A stretch of DNA of 59,455 bases from Parachlamydiales bacterium (lineage in GTDB: Bacteria; Chlamydiota; Chlamydiia; Chlamydiales; Rhabdochlamydiaceae), in contig JAGVMG010000060.1 of assembly GCA_020053915.1 (NCBI GenBank), forward strand, positions 1-59,455, in the 5' to 3' direction. The notes below the pieces were generated by a model. It ran no database searches, had not been told where the DNA came from, and worked only from the letters and a program-made list of their open reading frames with translations. How positions within the stretch are numbered: position 1 is the first letter of the stretch; each line of letters opens with the position of its first letter. A program made the translations under genes and the position numbers. Positions 1 through 8,285 of this stretch are shown one piece after another.

Positions 1-192
1 AACAGAGCAAACATTTCTATTAGCTTCAGAGATTCCGAAGGATCTCATCAGAGCGAAGGTGTAGCCTTAGTTTTCCAAGTAAATAATAAGATCTTTTATC
101 GAGGGAAAAATAAGGACTCGCTAACACTAAACCGTCTCAAAGAAGAACCGTATGAAGAAGCCGTTAAAATAATCTTCCCCAGCAAAGAATAG
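1..192 (+). CDS. C-terminal end of an unknown protein (partial)
   Basis: The window opens inside a reading frame that runs without a stop to TAG at 190-192 and gives 63 residues, from NRANISISFRDSEG to AVKIIFPSKE. The fragment is hydrophilic, rich in Lys, Glu and Ser, and has no membrane segment. I do not recognise the family. It ends 4 bases before the start of a tiny secreted-peptide gene on the same strand, so the two may be co-transcribed. The 5' part lies outside the window. Confidence 0.5.
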   Translation, partial: NRANISISFRDSEGSHQSEGVALVFQVNNKIFYRGKNKDSLTLNRLKEEPYEEAVKIIFPSKE

Positions 193-196
193 GAAA

Positions 197-346
197 ATGA
201 TCAAACACGCAAGAACTTTGTTCTTCATTATTCTTTTACTCACCATAATTGAGGTGTCAGCAACCCCAAAACGAGAAACGCCGATATACCTCGAATATCT
301 AGATGAAATTACCAAGCCTCTTATTAAAGAACTCGAATACGAATGA
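197..346 (+). CDS. Small secreted peptide, 49 aa
   Basis: A 49-residue frame starts with ATG 4 bases after the preceding stop. The AGGAAA that overlaps that stop is a plausible but very close ribosome-binding site. Residues 1-22 form a signal-peptide-like segment: MIKHAR, then a hydrophobic stretch FFIILLLTII, then EVSA. Signal peptidase cleavage after Ala22 would release a short charged peptide, TPKRETPIYLEYLDEITKP and a further acidic tail. No family is recognised. Support is the signal-peptide pattern plus the tight spacing to the upstream gene; a chance frame is possible. Confidence 0.4.
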   Translation: MIKHARTLFFIILLLTIIEVSATPKRETPIYLEYLDEITKPLIKELEYE

Positions 347-347
347 G

Positions 348-416
348 TACAGCGGTTGGTGCTAAGTGCGGCCGAATCATGACCTGCCGGTCCTAGGTTC
401 GAATCTATGTTGTCCA
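348..416 (+). other. tRNA-like fragment, possible attachment-site remnant
   Basis: Positions 396-405 read GGTTCGAATC, the T-loop signature of tRNA genes, followed by GTTGTCCA at 409-416, which looks like an acceptor 3' strand with discriminator base. Upstream, AGC-GGTTGGT-GCT resembles a D-arm and GACC-TGCC-GGTC (about 380-391) resembles a class II variable arm. The matching acceptor 5' strand (GGACAAC) and a good T-stem are absent, so this is not a functional tRNA. A tRNA 3' fragment with no 5' half is what integration at a tRNA leaves behind. Low confidence. Confidence 0.25.
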
Positions 417-486
417 TTCAAGCTGTTAGGAGCAGGTCAATTGCACCCAATTTATTGGGAGATCCTAAAAGTGAGAGTTGAAAAAA

Positions 487-1725
487 TCAATCCTTTAGTT
501 TTGAGGCTTGAACAATCTTGAAAGACCATACAGTCTCTGCAATAAATGCAGCGATCAAAAATGTCAAAATGCATCCCCCTATTCCCCAGATGAAAGCACT
601 ATTCTGATCTTCCGGATATCGAAGCTGAACTATAAAGGAACATATGCATCCGACAAGCAAGCATATGTTATTAATCGTTTTTTCATAAAACCGTATCCTG
701 TGCTTAATAAGAATACTGACGAGAAATGACATCAGGAGGACGATACCAAGGTTAGCTAAGAAGGCCACAGCCAAAATAACAAGCATCAAAAACGGATTCG
801 TAGCATGAAAGAGAATTGACAAAACAGTTCCTGCAAAACCAATTAATGTATAAGTCAAAACATGTAAATAAGAAGAGTTTTGAATTTTTGGAAAGAGCAT
901 TTTAATCCCTGCAAACGCATAGTATATATTAACAATATTAATACAGATTACAGAGACACACAAAAATAAAAGAACAAAAACAACCCCAAGAGAATGCCCG
1001 TTTAATTCATCATATTTAACCCAAACACTCGATGCTTGAAACAGTGAAGTCAGAAAGGTCAAAACCGTTAAACCAAGATAAGAATCGATTTTGGAACGGG
1101 AATGCTTGAAAAAGGTCGGTAAATTCAACATCCCAACGAAAGTTGCTGCAATTACAAGGAGTATCGCACTCATAGAAAACTCAAAACTCCCGACTAAAGA
1201 GTTCGTGTGAAAAAAATTTAAGATTGCATAGACAACAAAAATAAAAAGCAAAATGACGCCAGCGACACACACCTTTTTGATTATTCGAATACCTCCTGCT
1301 GCAAAAAATGTTGTTAGCACGCTTAATGATACCATTGCAAACAAGGATGAACCATTGTTTTTGATATTTTCTGGATAAATATTACTGAGAGCTGCATTAA
1401 AAGCATCATTCTGAATGACATACCAAATAACAAAAGCAAAAACAAGCACAATAGAAATCAAAATCCCAGTCACACGACCAAAATACTTTATTACATTTTC
1501 GAAAACAGGATTTTGTTTGTTTTTTGTAATAGATATCATGGCCATACCAACAATCCATAGAAACAAGTTTGCAATCACTATGGATAACAGAGCCGTAGGC
1601 CCACCAAATCTTTCAGCTAACTGGCCTCCCAGCATGAAGCCAGTTAGACCAACAGATGCGCTTTGAATGGAAGCTAATTGCCAAAAATTCTGATTTTTAT
1701 CTTCAAAAAACGATTGATTTATCAA
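487..1725 (-). CDS. NCS1-like permease, paralogue 1 of 3
   Basis: A 412-aa integral membrane protein with about 12 hydrophobic segments. It aligns along its whole length with the two permeases at 5091-7582. They share the N-terminal block FWQLASIQSASVGL (with GGQLAERFGG after it), the IxIxNLxLW segment, and the signature NLPTFFKHSRSK near residue 205. The overall pattern is like the NCS1 cytosine/purine/thiamine permeases: the GN-LLLW segment, and a motif in mid-protein that would correspond to the DYSRF region. The substrate cannot be read. The start is TTG, chosen because AAGGAAG lies about 8 bases upstream and no in-frame ATG occurs before residue 31. It points away from its paralogues, which suggests a separate duplication. 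Confidence 0.55.
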   Translation of the reverse strand: MINQSFFEDKNQNFWQLASIQSASVGLTGFMLGGQLAERFGGPTALLSIVIANLFLWIVGMAMISITKNKQNPVFENVIKYFGRVTGILISIVLVFAFVIWYVIQNDAFNAALSNIYPENIKNNGSSLFAMVSLSVLTTFFAAGGIRIIKKVCVAGVILLFIFVVYAILNFFHTNSLVGSFEFSMSAILLVIAATFVGMLNLPTFFKHSRSKIDSYLGLTVLTFLTSLFQASSVWVKYDELNGHSLGVVFVLLFLCVSVICINIVNIYYAFAGIKMLFPKIQNSSYLHVLTYTLIGFAGTVLSILFHATNPFLMLVILAVAFLANLGIVLLMSFLVSILIKHRIRFYEKTINNICLLVGCICSFIVQLRYPEDQNSAFIWGIGGCILTFLIAAFIAETVWSFKIVQASKLKD

Positions 1726-1815
1726 ACTGTCACTTCCTTGCTATTATTTACTTTAAATAGCTGAAGCACGAAAATAGGAGAAGACAATTCCTTTAAATTT
1801 GAATGAAAAAGTCAT

Positions 1816-3339
1816 CTATAAAAAATATGACAAGGCAGCTCCCCACGGATCTGAATGAGAAGATTGCAGAGAATGAAAACAACTCGGTAACGCATTCATA
1901 TCCTTCTGAAATAATGCTCTATGTATTTGCTCAAAACTTGAAGTATAGGTATGAGAAGAACAGAACAAAGATGGATCGGCTTGTGAAACTCCTAAAACTT
2001 TTGCATGAGATGCAAACAACCTTTTTGCAGATAACTCCGTTGGAATAATAGGATCCGAGTTGAAATTTGGGTCATCCGAAACCTGAGGAAACTGTGGATA
2101 GTTAACGTCACAAGCAATCATTAAACAAGGAAATTGTTCTCTCCAAACACTCATTCGATTGTTTAAGGTGCTGACGTCGATCGAGTCTGAACACATATAA
2201 CCAGAGAAGACGACAATGGGTTCATGACCATTTGATTTCACTGATTGACAAACTTCTTCCTCTGTCAAAATTTTAAGTTTTGAAACACCATCTCCCTGGA
2301 AAATCCAAATTAGACGATCGACAAATTCCCCTGAAAAGTTAATGATATCGTTTACCATTACAACCTTTGATCGTGAAGAAATCAAGTGAGCTATAGAAAC
2401 CTGAGTAGAATAAATACATGAAACATATTTAATACCTCGTTTATCAATTCGGATATGATCATTTTCAACATACTTACCCCATATAGCAGCTCCGACTCCA
2501 TTTAATTCATAACCTGGTGCAATCCCTTTAAGATAAAGACCATAACTATTAGCGACTATATTGGAAAAATGAACTTTTAATGAATTGACTAATTCCCAAC
2601 AAAATGAAACCCCTATCAAATAAATCGACTGTAACTTACGAGCTTCAGTACGCATACGTTTTTTTTCGTTAATACTTCTTGTGTATGCCAACACATACAA
2701 ACTTCCGAGAGCTAATAACTCGTTTCCAATCAACTTTGTAGTGGAAGAAAAATCTAATATTTCATCTTTCTCTAATTCTTCAATTTTTTTAACAATCAGT
2801 TTCACTAGTTCATTTAAATTTTGCGAAAGAACAACAGTGATGAGATCGCAGGCCAATAGCGACATACCATGACAGCAGTTTGAAGTCGTATGAGCATCAA
2901 AAACTATGTAGTCTTTATTCTGGCAGGATTGAATTGATCGAATAATTACATGATAAAAAAAAATTGCCTTTTGCTTCGTATTCAGTAGCCCATCCCAGAT
3001 GTCTCGAACGTCTCCTACACTTTCTATGAGCTTTGAATAACCATTCCTGTCGTATTGACCGCTCATCGGCCTCTTTGATTCGACAGATTTGTAGTTTTTG
3101 GATGTATTTGAAAAAAATTCATTTTTAATACAAAAAGCTTTATGATACTCTCTTCGAGCTATTAAATTTGAAAAAGGCTTTGACTTTCTCGGTTGAAATT
3201 TCGAACTTTTTAAAGCCAGTCCATTATTCAATTTCTGAAAATGCTTAAACGAATAATTCAGCAACATTGTTCGTGAGTATGATTCACAACCGGAATCAGT
3301 TTCGTCATATTCTTCTGAAATACAATCTGGAAGTACCAT
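1816..3339 (-). CDS. Unknown protein, 507 aa
   Basis: This long frame has no recognisable domain. It is soluble, begins with an acidic Cys-containing segment (MVLPDCISEEYDETDSGCES), continues with a basic stretch (residues 40-90), and has a mixed alpha/beta body. Short hydrophobic strands such as DYIVFDAH and SKVVMVND, and EPIVVFSGYMCSDS near residue 380, suggest a nucleotide-fold-like core, but this is only an impression. The C-terminus is Ser/His rich. The neighbour downstream on the same strand is also an orphan. Many lineage-specific chlamydial genes look like this; no function is proposed. Confidence 0.6.
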   Translation of the reverse strand: MVLPDCISEEYDETDSGCESYSRTMLLNYSFKHFQKLNNGLALKSSKFQPRKSKPFSNLIARREYHKAFCIKNEFFSNTSKNYKSVESKRPMSGQYDRNGYSKLIESVGDVRDIWDGLLNTKQKAIFFYHVIIRSIQSCQNKDYIVFDAHTTSNCCHGMSLLACDLITVVLSQNLNELVKLIVKKIEELEKDEILDFSSTTKLIGNELLALGSLYVLAYTRSINEKKRMRTEARKLQSIYLIGVSFCWELVNSLKVHFSNIVANSYGLYLKGIAPGYELNGVGAAIWGKYVENDHIRIDKRGIKYVSCIYSTQVSIAHLISSRSKVVMVNDIINFSGEFVDRLIWIFQGDGVSKLKILTEEEVCQSVKSNGHEPIVVFSGYMCSDSIDVSTLNNRMSVWREQFPCLMIACDVNYPQFPQVSDDPNFNSDPIIPTELSAKRLFASHAKVLGVSQADPSLFCSSHTYTSSFEQIHRALFQKDMNALPSCFHSLQSSHSDPWGAALSYFL

Positions 3340-3417
3340 AAATTACCTAAATAACTCAAGTTATTTTCAAACAATGCGATTAAAAATTAAATATCACAAC
3401 ACAAATGAGAACCTTAA

Positions 3418-4653
3418 CTACCTAAAAGATTGAACGATCAGATTTACATCGTTTAATAGCATTGGATCATCATCAACGATCTCTTCAGCATGCATGTGGT
3501 TTTTAACGGGGGCTGCGTAGACATGTTGGATGAAAAATGTCGAGGGGTTTTCGGCTGAAAAGCCTTTTTTCCTTGCAAGTGACTTGTAGGAAGCGTACTC
3601 GGTGCTTTCGAGATCACTAAAGAGAGAGTCTAGTTTTGGATCCGGGTATTGTCGATGATCTGCAGCACCAGCTAGGATGACATCAATAACTGAGATTTCT
3701 GCTATTAAGGAAAGCCAATCGGCCTTGCTTCGCAAATGACCCTTTGCGTTGGGAGTGAGAACTCCTTGAATGACACAGGCGGGTTTGGAGAGGTCTTTGA
3801 GGGTGGGTTCTACCTGTACATAGGCACCTGAGGCGTCTGGGAGGAAGAACAACTTGTGTTCTTCAATGAGATCAAAATCTTGCTCGTTTTTGTTTAGGAA
3901 TTTAGCATGGAGAATCAGGGGAATCCCCTCAAAGCTTGCAGCATTAAGCACGGTTTTGTATGTCCAAAACATCGGAATACAGCTCAAAGCGTTTTGTTCG
4001 ATAACAAATTCTTCGGAAAGCATCTCAATCAAGTGGAAATCCTGAAATGCAAAGGCTGTTTTTCTTACAAATTGGACAGATTGGACAGATACAATTTGAC
4101 GCAGTTTGCTTAAAAGGTTTTTTGCAAATGAGCCGGACACTTCGCCTAATTGAATTGCTTTTTTTGGATCCGCAATCTCTTTTCTATACAGGGAGCTAAG
4201 CTGAAGATTCTCTTCTTTCACGTCTTTCATCAAGCATAAGAGAAAAGATGCTAGAAGGAAAACCTCTTCTGTATCGAGTGTAACCTCTAATTCTTCATTT
4301 GTTAAAATTTCTTTAAGTGAAATTTCTGTGTGCATCATACGAGAAATTGTGGAAGGAACGAGTAATTTATCAAGCTTATTGAAAATTGAAATGAATTGAT
4401 CATCAAACGAGGAAAAAAACTCTGAGCTTTTTGAAGCATGTGATGCAAGCCATACGGCTCTAATTTGACAGGCATTTTCACCAACAAGGCTATCAAATTT
4501 TTCTAGATCCCCCTTTTTCCAAAAGCTTTGAGCTTCGGAGCAGGCTCGAACCAACATGCGATATTCCTTTAAACCTGTCAATAAACTACCGTTTTTTTTG
4601 GTGGAAGGCTCGTAAGGAAGAAGAGAGCTTAGCAACATTTTTGAACAGTTCAT
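3418..4653 (-). CDS. Unknown protein, 411 aa
   Basis: A soluble, mainly helical protein without a signal peptide or membrane segment. The N-terminal half is rich in Leu, Glu and Lys with heptad-like spacing; the C-terminal half contains beta-like strands (IPLILHAKFL, CVIQGVLTP) and ends DDDPMLLNDVNLIVQSF. I do not recognise the family. It lies 78 bp downstream of the start of the unknown protein at 1816-3339 in genome coordinates, on the same strand, and 31 bp past the small Gly-zipper membrane protein. Length and codon use look like a real gene. Confidence 0.6.
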   Translation of the reverse strand: MNCSKMLLSSLLPYEPSTKKNGSLLTGLKEYRMLVRACSEAQSFWKKGDLEKFDSLVGENACQIRAVWLASHASKSSEFFSSFDDQFISIFNKLDKLLVPSTISRMMHTEISLKEILTNEELEVTLDTEEVFLLASFLLCLMKDVKEENLQLSSLYRKEIADPKKAIQLGEVSGSFAKNLLSKLRQIVSVQSVQFVRKTAFAFQDFHLIEMLSEEFVIEQNALSCIPMFWTYKTVLNAASFEGIPLILHAKFLNKNEQDFDLIEEHKLFFLPDASGAYVQVEPTLKDLSKPACVIQGVLTPNAKGHLRSKADWLSLIAEISVIDVILAGAADHRQYPDPKLDSLFSDLESTEYASYKSLARKKGFSAENPSTFFIQHVYAAPVKNHMHAEEIVDDDPMLLNDVNLIVQSFR

Positions 4654-4684
4654 AAAAACCCTTTTTCTAGTTATTCTCTATATT

Positions 4685-4870
4685 TTAAGAAGCAGCTTTT
4701 AGAACCCCTTTTTGTAGAAAATATCCAGCCAGCGCGCCAACAAGGATACCAGCAATTGCCATTATGGGTCCAACGATTACAAATCCTACAATGCCTCCTG
4801 CACAAGCAAATAAAATCTTTCCCAAAAGTCCATATACACGAAGAATTTTATTAGTTTTTTTACTTCCCAC
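4685..4870 (-). CDS. Small two-helix membrane protein, glycine-zipper type
   Basis: A 61-residue protein: a basic N-terminus (MGSKKTNKILR) followed by two closely spaced hydrophobic helices (about residues 13-33 and 35-53) rich in small residues (AGGIVGF, AGILVGALAGYF). Glycine-zipper proteins of this size occur as membrane oligomers or channel-like peptides; the role here is unknown. The GTG start is preceded by GGAG at a spacing of 5 bases, which decides it. It could be expressed with the unknown 411-aa gene 31 bp downstream. Confidence 0.5.
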   Translation of the reverse strand: MGSKKTNKILRVYGLLGKILFACAGGIVGFVIVGPIMAIAGILVGALAGYFLQKGVLKAAS

Positions 4871-5090
4871 AACAGCTCCATCATTTTATAATTAACATCA
4901 ACTTAACGAAATTATACTTAAACAAATTATTTAAATCAATGGATAAAACAATATTAACGAAAATTAAACACCTCAACGAACTGCTTTTCAGTAAATTATC
5001 GTTTTTTTTCAAAAAAACATCATCTAGCCTGAAAAGACTAACTCACTATATATAGGGTATAAATGGCTAGATAGAGCAGGGCTACAGATA

Positions 5091-6323
5091 ATGGCAGAAC
5101 GTGCGTCATCTCAACGATTTCAATATGACAATCAAAATTATTTTCAATTAGCCAGTATTCAGAGTGTTTCATTAGGTTATTCGGTAATCAATATCGGAGA
5201 TCTTTTAGCTCAGAAATATGGCGCTGGAACGGCAATACTTTCGATTATTATTGGAAACCTCCTTTTATGGTTGATTGCAATCGGGATCATTTCTTCGACG
5301 GAGCGCGCTAAGTCAAACGCAATTGAAAACTTCAAATCCTACGTAGGAAAATATGGAGCGATTTGTACTGCTGTGATTTTGATGTTCGCATTTATTAACT
5401 GGTACGCGCTTCAGATCAATTCATCGATTTCAGCTCTTAATAACCTGTACCATTTGGAAAAAGATGTCATTATTAGAGCAGGTGCTGCATTAGGCTTACT
5501 ATCTGCATTATTTTCAATCGGCGGAATCCGACTTCTAAAATGGATAACTGTATGCAGTTTGCCTATTCTTCTTTCTTTTCACATGTATGGAATTCTCTCT
5601 TCAGATGTCTCTATTCCAATTAAAAACACTTGGAGTCTTTCTTTTCCTGCGATTTTATTTTCAGTGCTTGCTCTTCTTCCGGGTGTTATTAATTTCCCTA
5701 CATTCTTCAGACATTCTCGTTCAAAGGCCCATTCTTATTTTGCACTGACAATATTGACCATTCTAATTACTTTTTTCGAAATATCAACGATTTGGGTTAA
5801 GTTCTCAAATTTTCCAGCAGAACATCTTCTATTCAATACTTTCATGGCAGGTTTTGTCATCATTCTTTCTCTTACCTGTGCTAACTTGTTAAATATCTAT
5901 TTGGCTTCTGCAGTGTGGGAAACCGTGGTTCCTCGTTTTAGCGCCACGAAGGGGTATGCCATTATTGGACTTGCGGGGACACTGACATACACATTCGTTC
6001 AGATTTCAAGTCCAGTGCAATTCTTAGAAGATTTGTCCAATGCCTATATTGCATGTTTGGGCATCATTCTGCTCATGGCTTTTATCCTTAAAATTATTGT
6101 TAAACATCGACCGCGTCCTTTTGAAAAGGGCATTAACATGACTTCCTGGGTCTTTGGATGCATGATATCTACGCTCTACGAAATCAATTACCCTCTTGAG
6201 GGTGTGGATGCATTGCTTGCGGGAGTGAAAGCGAGTGTGTTGTTCTTTGTGTGTGTGTTGTTTGTTGAGGAGACGGTGTGGGCGACGCGGAAAAAAATGC
6301 AAAGCATGGTTAGAAACAAATGA
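5091..6323 (+). CDS. NCS1-like permease, paralogue 2 of 3
   Basis: A 410-aa, roughly 12-helix transporter, clearly homologous to the proteins at 487-1725 and 6320-7582: NYFQLASIQSVSLGY near residue 15, IIIGNLLLWLIAIG near residue 55, and NFPTFFRHSRSKAHSY near residue 205. The family is called NCS1-like from the general pattern only. Its stop overlaps the start of the next permease by 4 bases (ATGA), so the two are translationally coupled, which suggests a paired or alternating transporter. A TATAAA box lies at about 5057-5062 in an AT-rich upstream region. Confidence 0.55.
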   Translation: MAERASSQRFQYDNQNYFQLASIQSVSLGYSVINIGDLLAQKYGAGTAILSIIIGNLLLWLIAIGIISSTERAKSNAIENFKSYVGKYGAICTAVILMFAFINWYALQINSSISALNNLYHLEKDVIIRAGAALGLLSALFSIGGIRLLKWITVCSLPILLSFHMYGILSSDVSIPIKNTWSLSFPAILFSVLALLPGVINFPTFFRHSRSKAHSYFALTILTILITFFEISTIWVKFSNFPAEHLLFNTFMAGFVIILSLTCANLLNIYLASAVWETVVPRFSATKGYAIIGLAGTLTYTFVQISSPVQFLEDLSNAYIACLGIILLMAFILKIIVKHRPRPFEKGINMTSWVFGCMISTLYEINYPLEGVDALLAGVKASVLFFVCVLFVEETVWATRKKMQSMVRNK

Positions 6324-7582
6324 CACAGAAGCATGTTCATCTTCCGTTAACCGATACACGTCAGAACGCCTGGCAGCTGTCTGTCATTCAGCTGAGTGGA
6401 TGGACAAGCTTGCCGATTTTGGCGACGAGCGTATTGATTCTGCAGGAGAATACGTTTTTTGGAGCGGCGTTAACGTTGATTGTGGGGAATGCGATTCTGT
6501 GGTTTATCCGGCTTGCGATTGTGGCGATGAGCTATAAAAAGCGGCAGAGCACTTTGGATCTTTCGCGGGAATACATGGGAGAGACGGGAAGCTATTTTAT
6601 TGGGGCGATTTTGCTTTTGACGACGTTGGTGTGGTTTATCGCTCAGACGACGGCAGCGAGTGAGACGTTGACCAATTTGATTACGATTGAGGAAAGTCCT
6701 AGCATTGATAAGTTCACGCAGATGAGCGTGCTTTTAGGGATCGTAAGCACTTTTTTGTGTATGGAAGGGATCGTTGTTTTAAGAAAACTGTCGACGTATT
6801 CTTTTCCCATTCTGCTGGTGGCTTTTGTTGTGGTGCTGTTTACGATGCCCTTTGAGATCCCACAGGATGGGGTGGCTAAGCTGTCTTTGTCTGGGCTGAC
6901 ATTGGTGTTGGGGACAAATTTGGGGATTACCTCTGATCTTCCTACGTTTTTTAGACACAGTAAATCATTAGGGACGTCTGTTGTGGCTTTGACGGTGGTT
7001 CAGCTGGTCAGCTTGGTGCTTGCATTGTGTAGTTTGTATTTAGGGACGATCATCACCCATTCATTTCAGATTAACGAATCTGTGGTGCTAGGAACCGGAG
7101 ATGCGTTGCTGCGGGTTGCATTAGTGGTGTTTGTTTTCTTCTCTGTGATTTGTGCCAATGTGGCGAATGTCTACTCGGCTTCAGTGGGGTGGGAAGTGAT
7201 TGCGCCGAAAGCGTTGGTGGGAAGGAAGGAGTATTTGATTTTGGGTCTCGGATTGACGACTGTTTTCATCATGATTTCGAATTTATTTTCATTAGAGTTA
7301 TTATTAAATATATCAGACAGCTCTTTAGTTAACTTGTGCGTTATTTTTATATTTGGATACTTTATAAGCAGGTTGAAAGGTCGATCGCCAAATAATTTTG
7401 AACAATATACGTATTTTGTTGCATGGTCTTTGGCGACGCTTGTCAATGCCTTGCAGTATCTTGAAATTTCTTTTGATCATATCTCCCCTTTTGTTACAGC
7501 GATTCTTGTGACGATGATGACCATTGGGGGTTCTTTCTTTAGTTTGGATCTTTCCCGGCGTGCAAAAAAGTGGGTTTCGTAA
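6320..7582 (+). CDS. NCS1-like permease, paralogue 3 of 3
   Basis: A 420-aa polytopic membrane protein with the same landmarks as its neighbours: NAWQLSVIQLSGWTSLP, LIVGNAILWFI, and DLPTFFRHSKSLGTS. It starts inside the stop codon of the upstream permease (ATGA overlap). yidD follows 12 bases later, preceded by a G-rich ribosome-binding site, so the three genes may form one transcript. Its first two thirds are visibly more GC-rich (GTG, GCG and TTG codons) than paralogue 2, although the genes are adjacent. This points to different histories rather than a recent tandem duplication. Confidence 0.55.
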   Translation: MTQKHVHLPLTDTRQNAWQLSVIQLSGWTSLPILATSVLILQENTFFGAALTLIVGNAILWFIRLAIVAMSYKKRQSTLDLSREYMGETGSYFIGAILLLTTLVWFIAQTTAASETLTNLITIEESPSIDKFTQMSVLLGIVSTFLCMEGIVVLRKLSTYSFPILLVAFVVVLFTMPFEIPQDGVAKLSLSGLTLVLGTNLGITSDLPTFFRHSKSLGTSVVALTVVQLVSLVLALCSLYLGTIITHSFQINESVVLGTGDALLRVALVVFVFFSVICANVANVYSASVGWEVIAPKALVGRKEYLILGLGLTTVFIMISNLFSLELLLNISDSSLVNLCVIFIFGYFISRLKGRSPNNFEQYTYFVAWSLATLVNALQYLEISFDHISPFVTAILVTMMTIGGSFFSLDLSRRAKKWVS

Positions 7583-7594
7583 TATTCTGGGGGG

Positions 7595-7801
7595 ATGAAA
7601 ACATTATTGATGGCTCTGATTCGCTTGTACCAATGGACGATTAGTCCTTTTCTGGGGCAGTGCTGCCGGTTTTATCCGACGTGCTCTGAGTATGGGATTG
7701 AGGCGTTGAAAAAGTATGGAGCGATTAAGGGTGTCTGGAGAACGATGCGACGGGTGGTGAAGTGCCACCCGTGGCATCGTGGAGGAATCGATCTTCCTTA
7801 G
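7595..7801 (+). CDS. yidD: YidD membrane protein insertion efficiency factor
   Basis: At 68 aa it has the family's full length and hallmarks: [35 protein letters not shown], and a C-terminal KCHPWHRGG. YidD is a small amphipathic membrane-associated protein that assists YidC-dependent insertion of inner-membrane proteins. The Shine-Dalgarno is CTGGGGGG just before the ATG. It normally sits in the rpmH-rnpA-yidC cluster; here it follows permease genes instead. Its stop overlaps the stop of a convergent small gene by 3 bases. Confidence 0.95.
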   Translation: MKTLLMALIRLYQWTISPFLGQCCRFYPTCSEYGIEALKKYGAIKGVWRTMRRVVKCHPWHRGGIDLP

Positions 7802-7959
7802 ATGCACTTTGGCTTTTCTGGGCAGCCGCACTTAGAAGGAACTTGTTCCTTTGATGGAGGTGGGTTCGGCTGTGGGCAGCCGCATTTTGCATGGGCGCTG
7901 CTTGTCATTGCACTGATCATTGTGAGCAATCCTAAAAAGCTAAATAGTTTGGCTTTCAT
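7798..7959 (-). CDS. Small secreted Cys-rich peptide, 53 aa
   Basis: A 53-residue frame with a textbook signal peptide: MKAKLF, hydrophobic core [12 protein letters not shown], then TSSAHA, a good signal peptidase I site. The mature peptide is only 29 residues and holds two CGCP motifs ([11 protein letters not shown] and KCGCPEKPK) and a final Cys, five cysteines in all. CGC pairs with Pro and Lys suggest metal binding or disulfide cross-linking in the periplasm or cell surface. No family is recognised. It converges on yidD, sharing the stop region. The collagen-like protein at 16849 has a related start to its mature part (AHAKCCKMPE after its own signal). Confidence 0.6.
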   Translation of the reverse strand: MKAKLFSFLGLLTMISAMTSSAHAKCGCPQPNPPPSKEQVPSKCGCPEKPKCI

Positions 7960-8285
7960 GATAAACCTTATGTTTTAGGGTGACGGCGATACCGAACGTG
8001 CTTGTGCATTTGGGTTTTGAGATAGGCAAATGACGAAATACGTCCGGTACACGTTTTAGTCTTGTCGCTTTTTTTTGGCAAGCCAATGTGAAGTTTTCAA
8101 TAATTATAGATCTATCGCGCTTATCTTAAGCAACTTAAGACATATTTCACAAAAAAATAATTCATTTTTCACCCTTAAATAATATAAATTATATTTTTTA
8201 ATTAATTACAGAATTGATTTTAAACAAAGTTAATACTAAAATATGTTCAATTATTAAATTAATCTACTTTAAAAAAGGAGATATT
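7960..8285. other. Gene-free stretch upstream of the helical-repeat protein
   Basis: 326 bases without a supported gene. The right half (8100-8270) is very AT-rich (TAATATAAATTATATTTTTTAATTA is typical of it) and probably carries a promoter and a long leader for the gene at 8286. A frame-extending TTG at 8214 exists but lacks a ribosome-binding site. No repeat or RNA gene was recognised. Confidence 0.4.
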
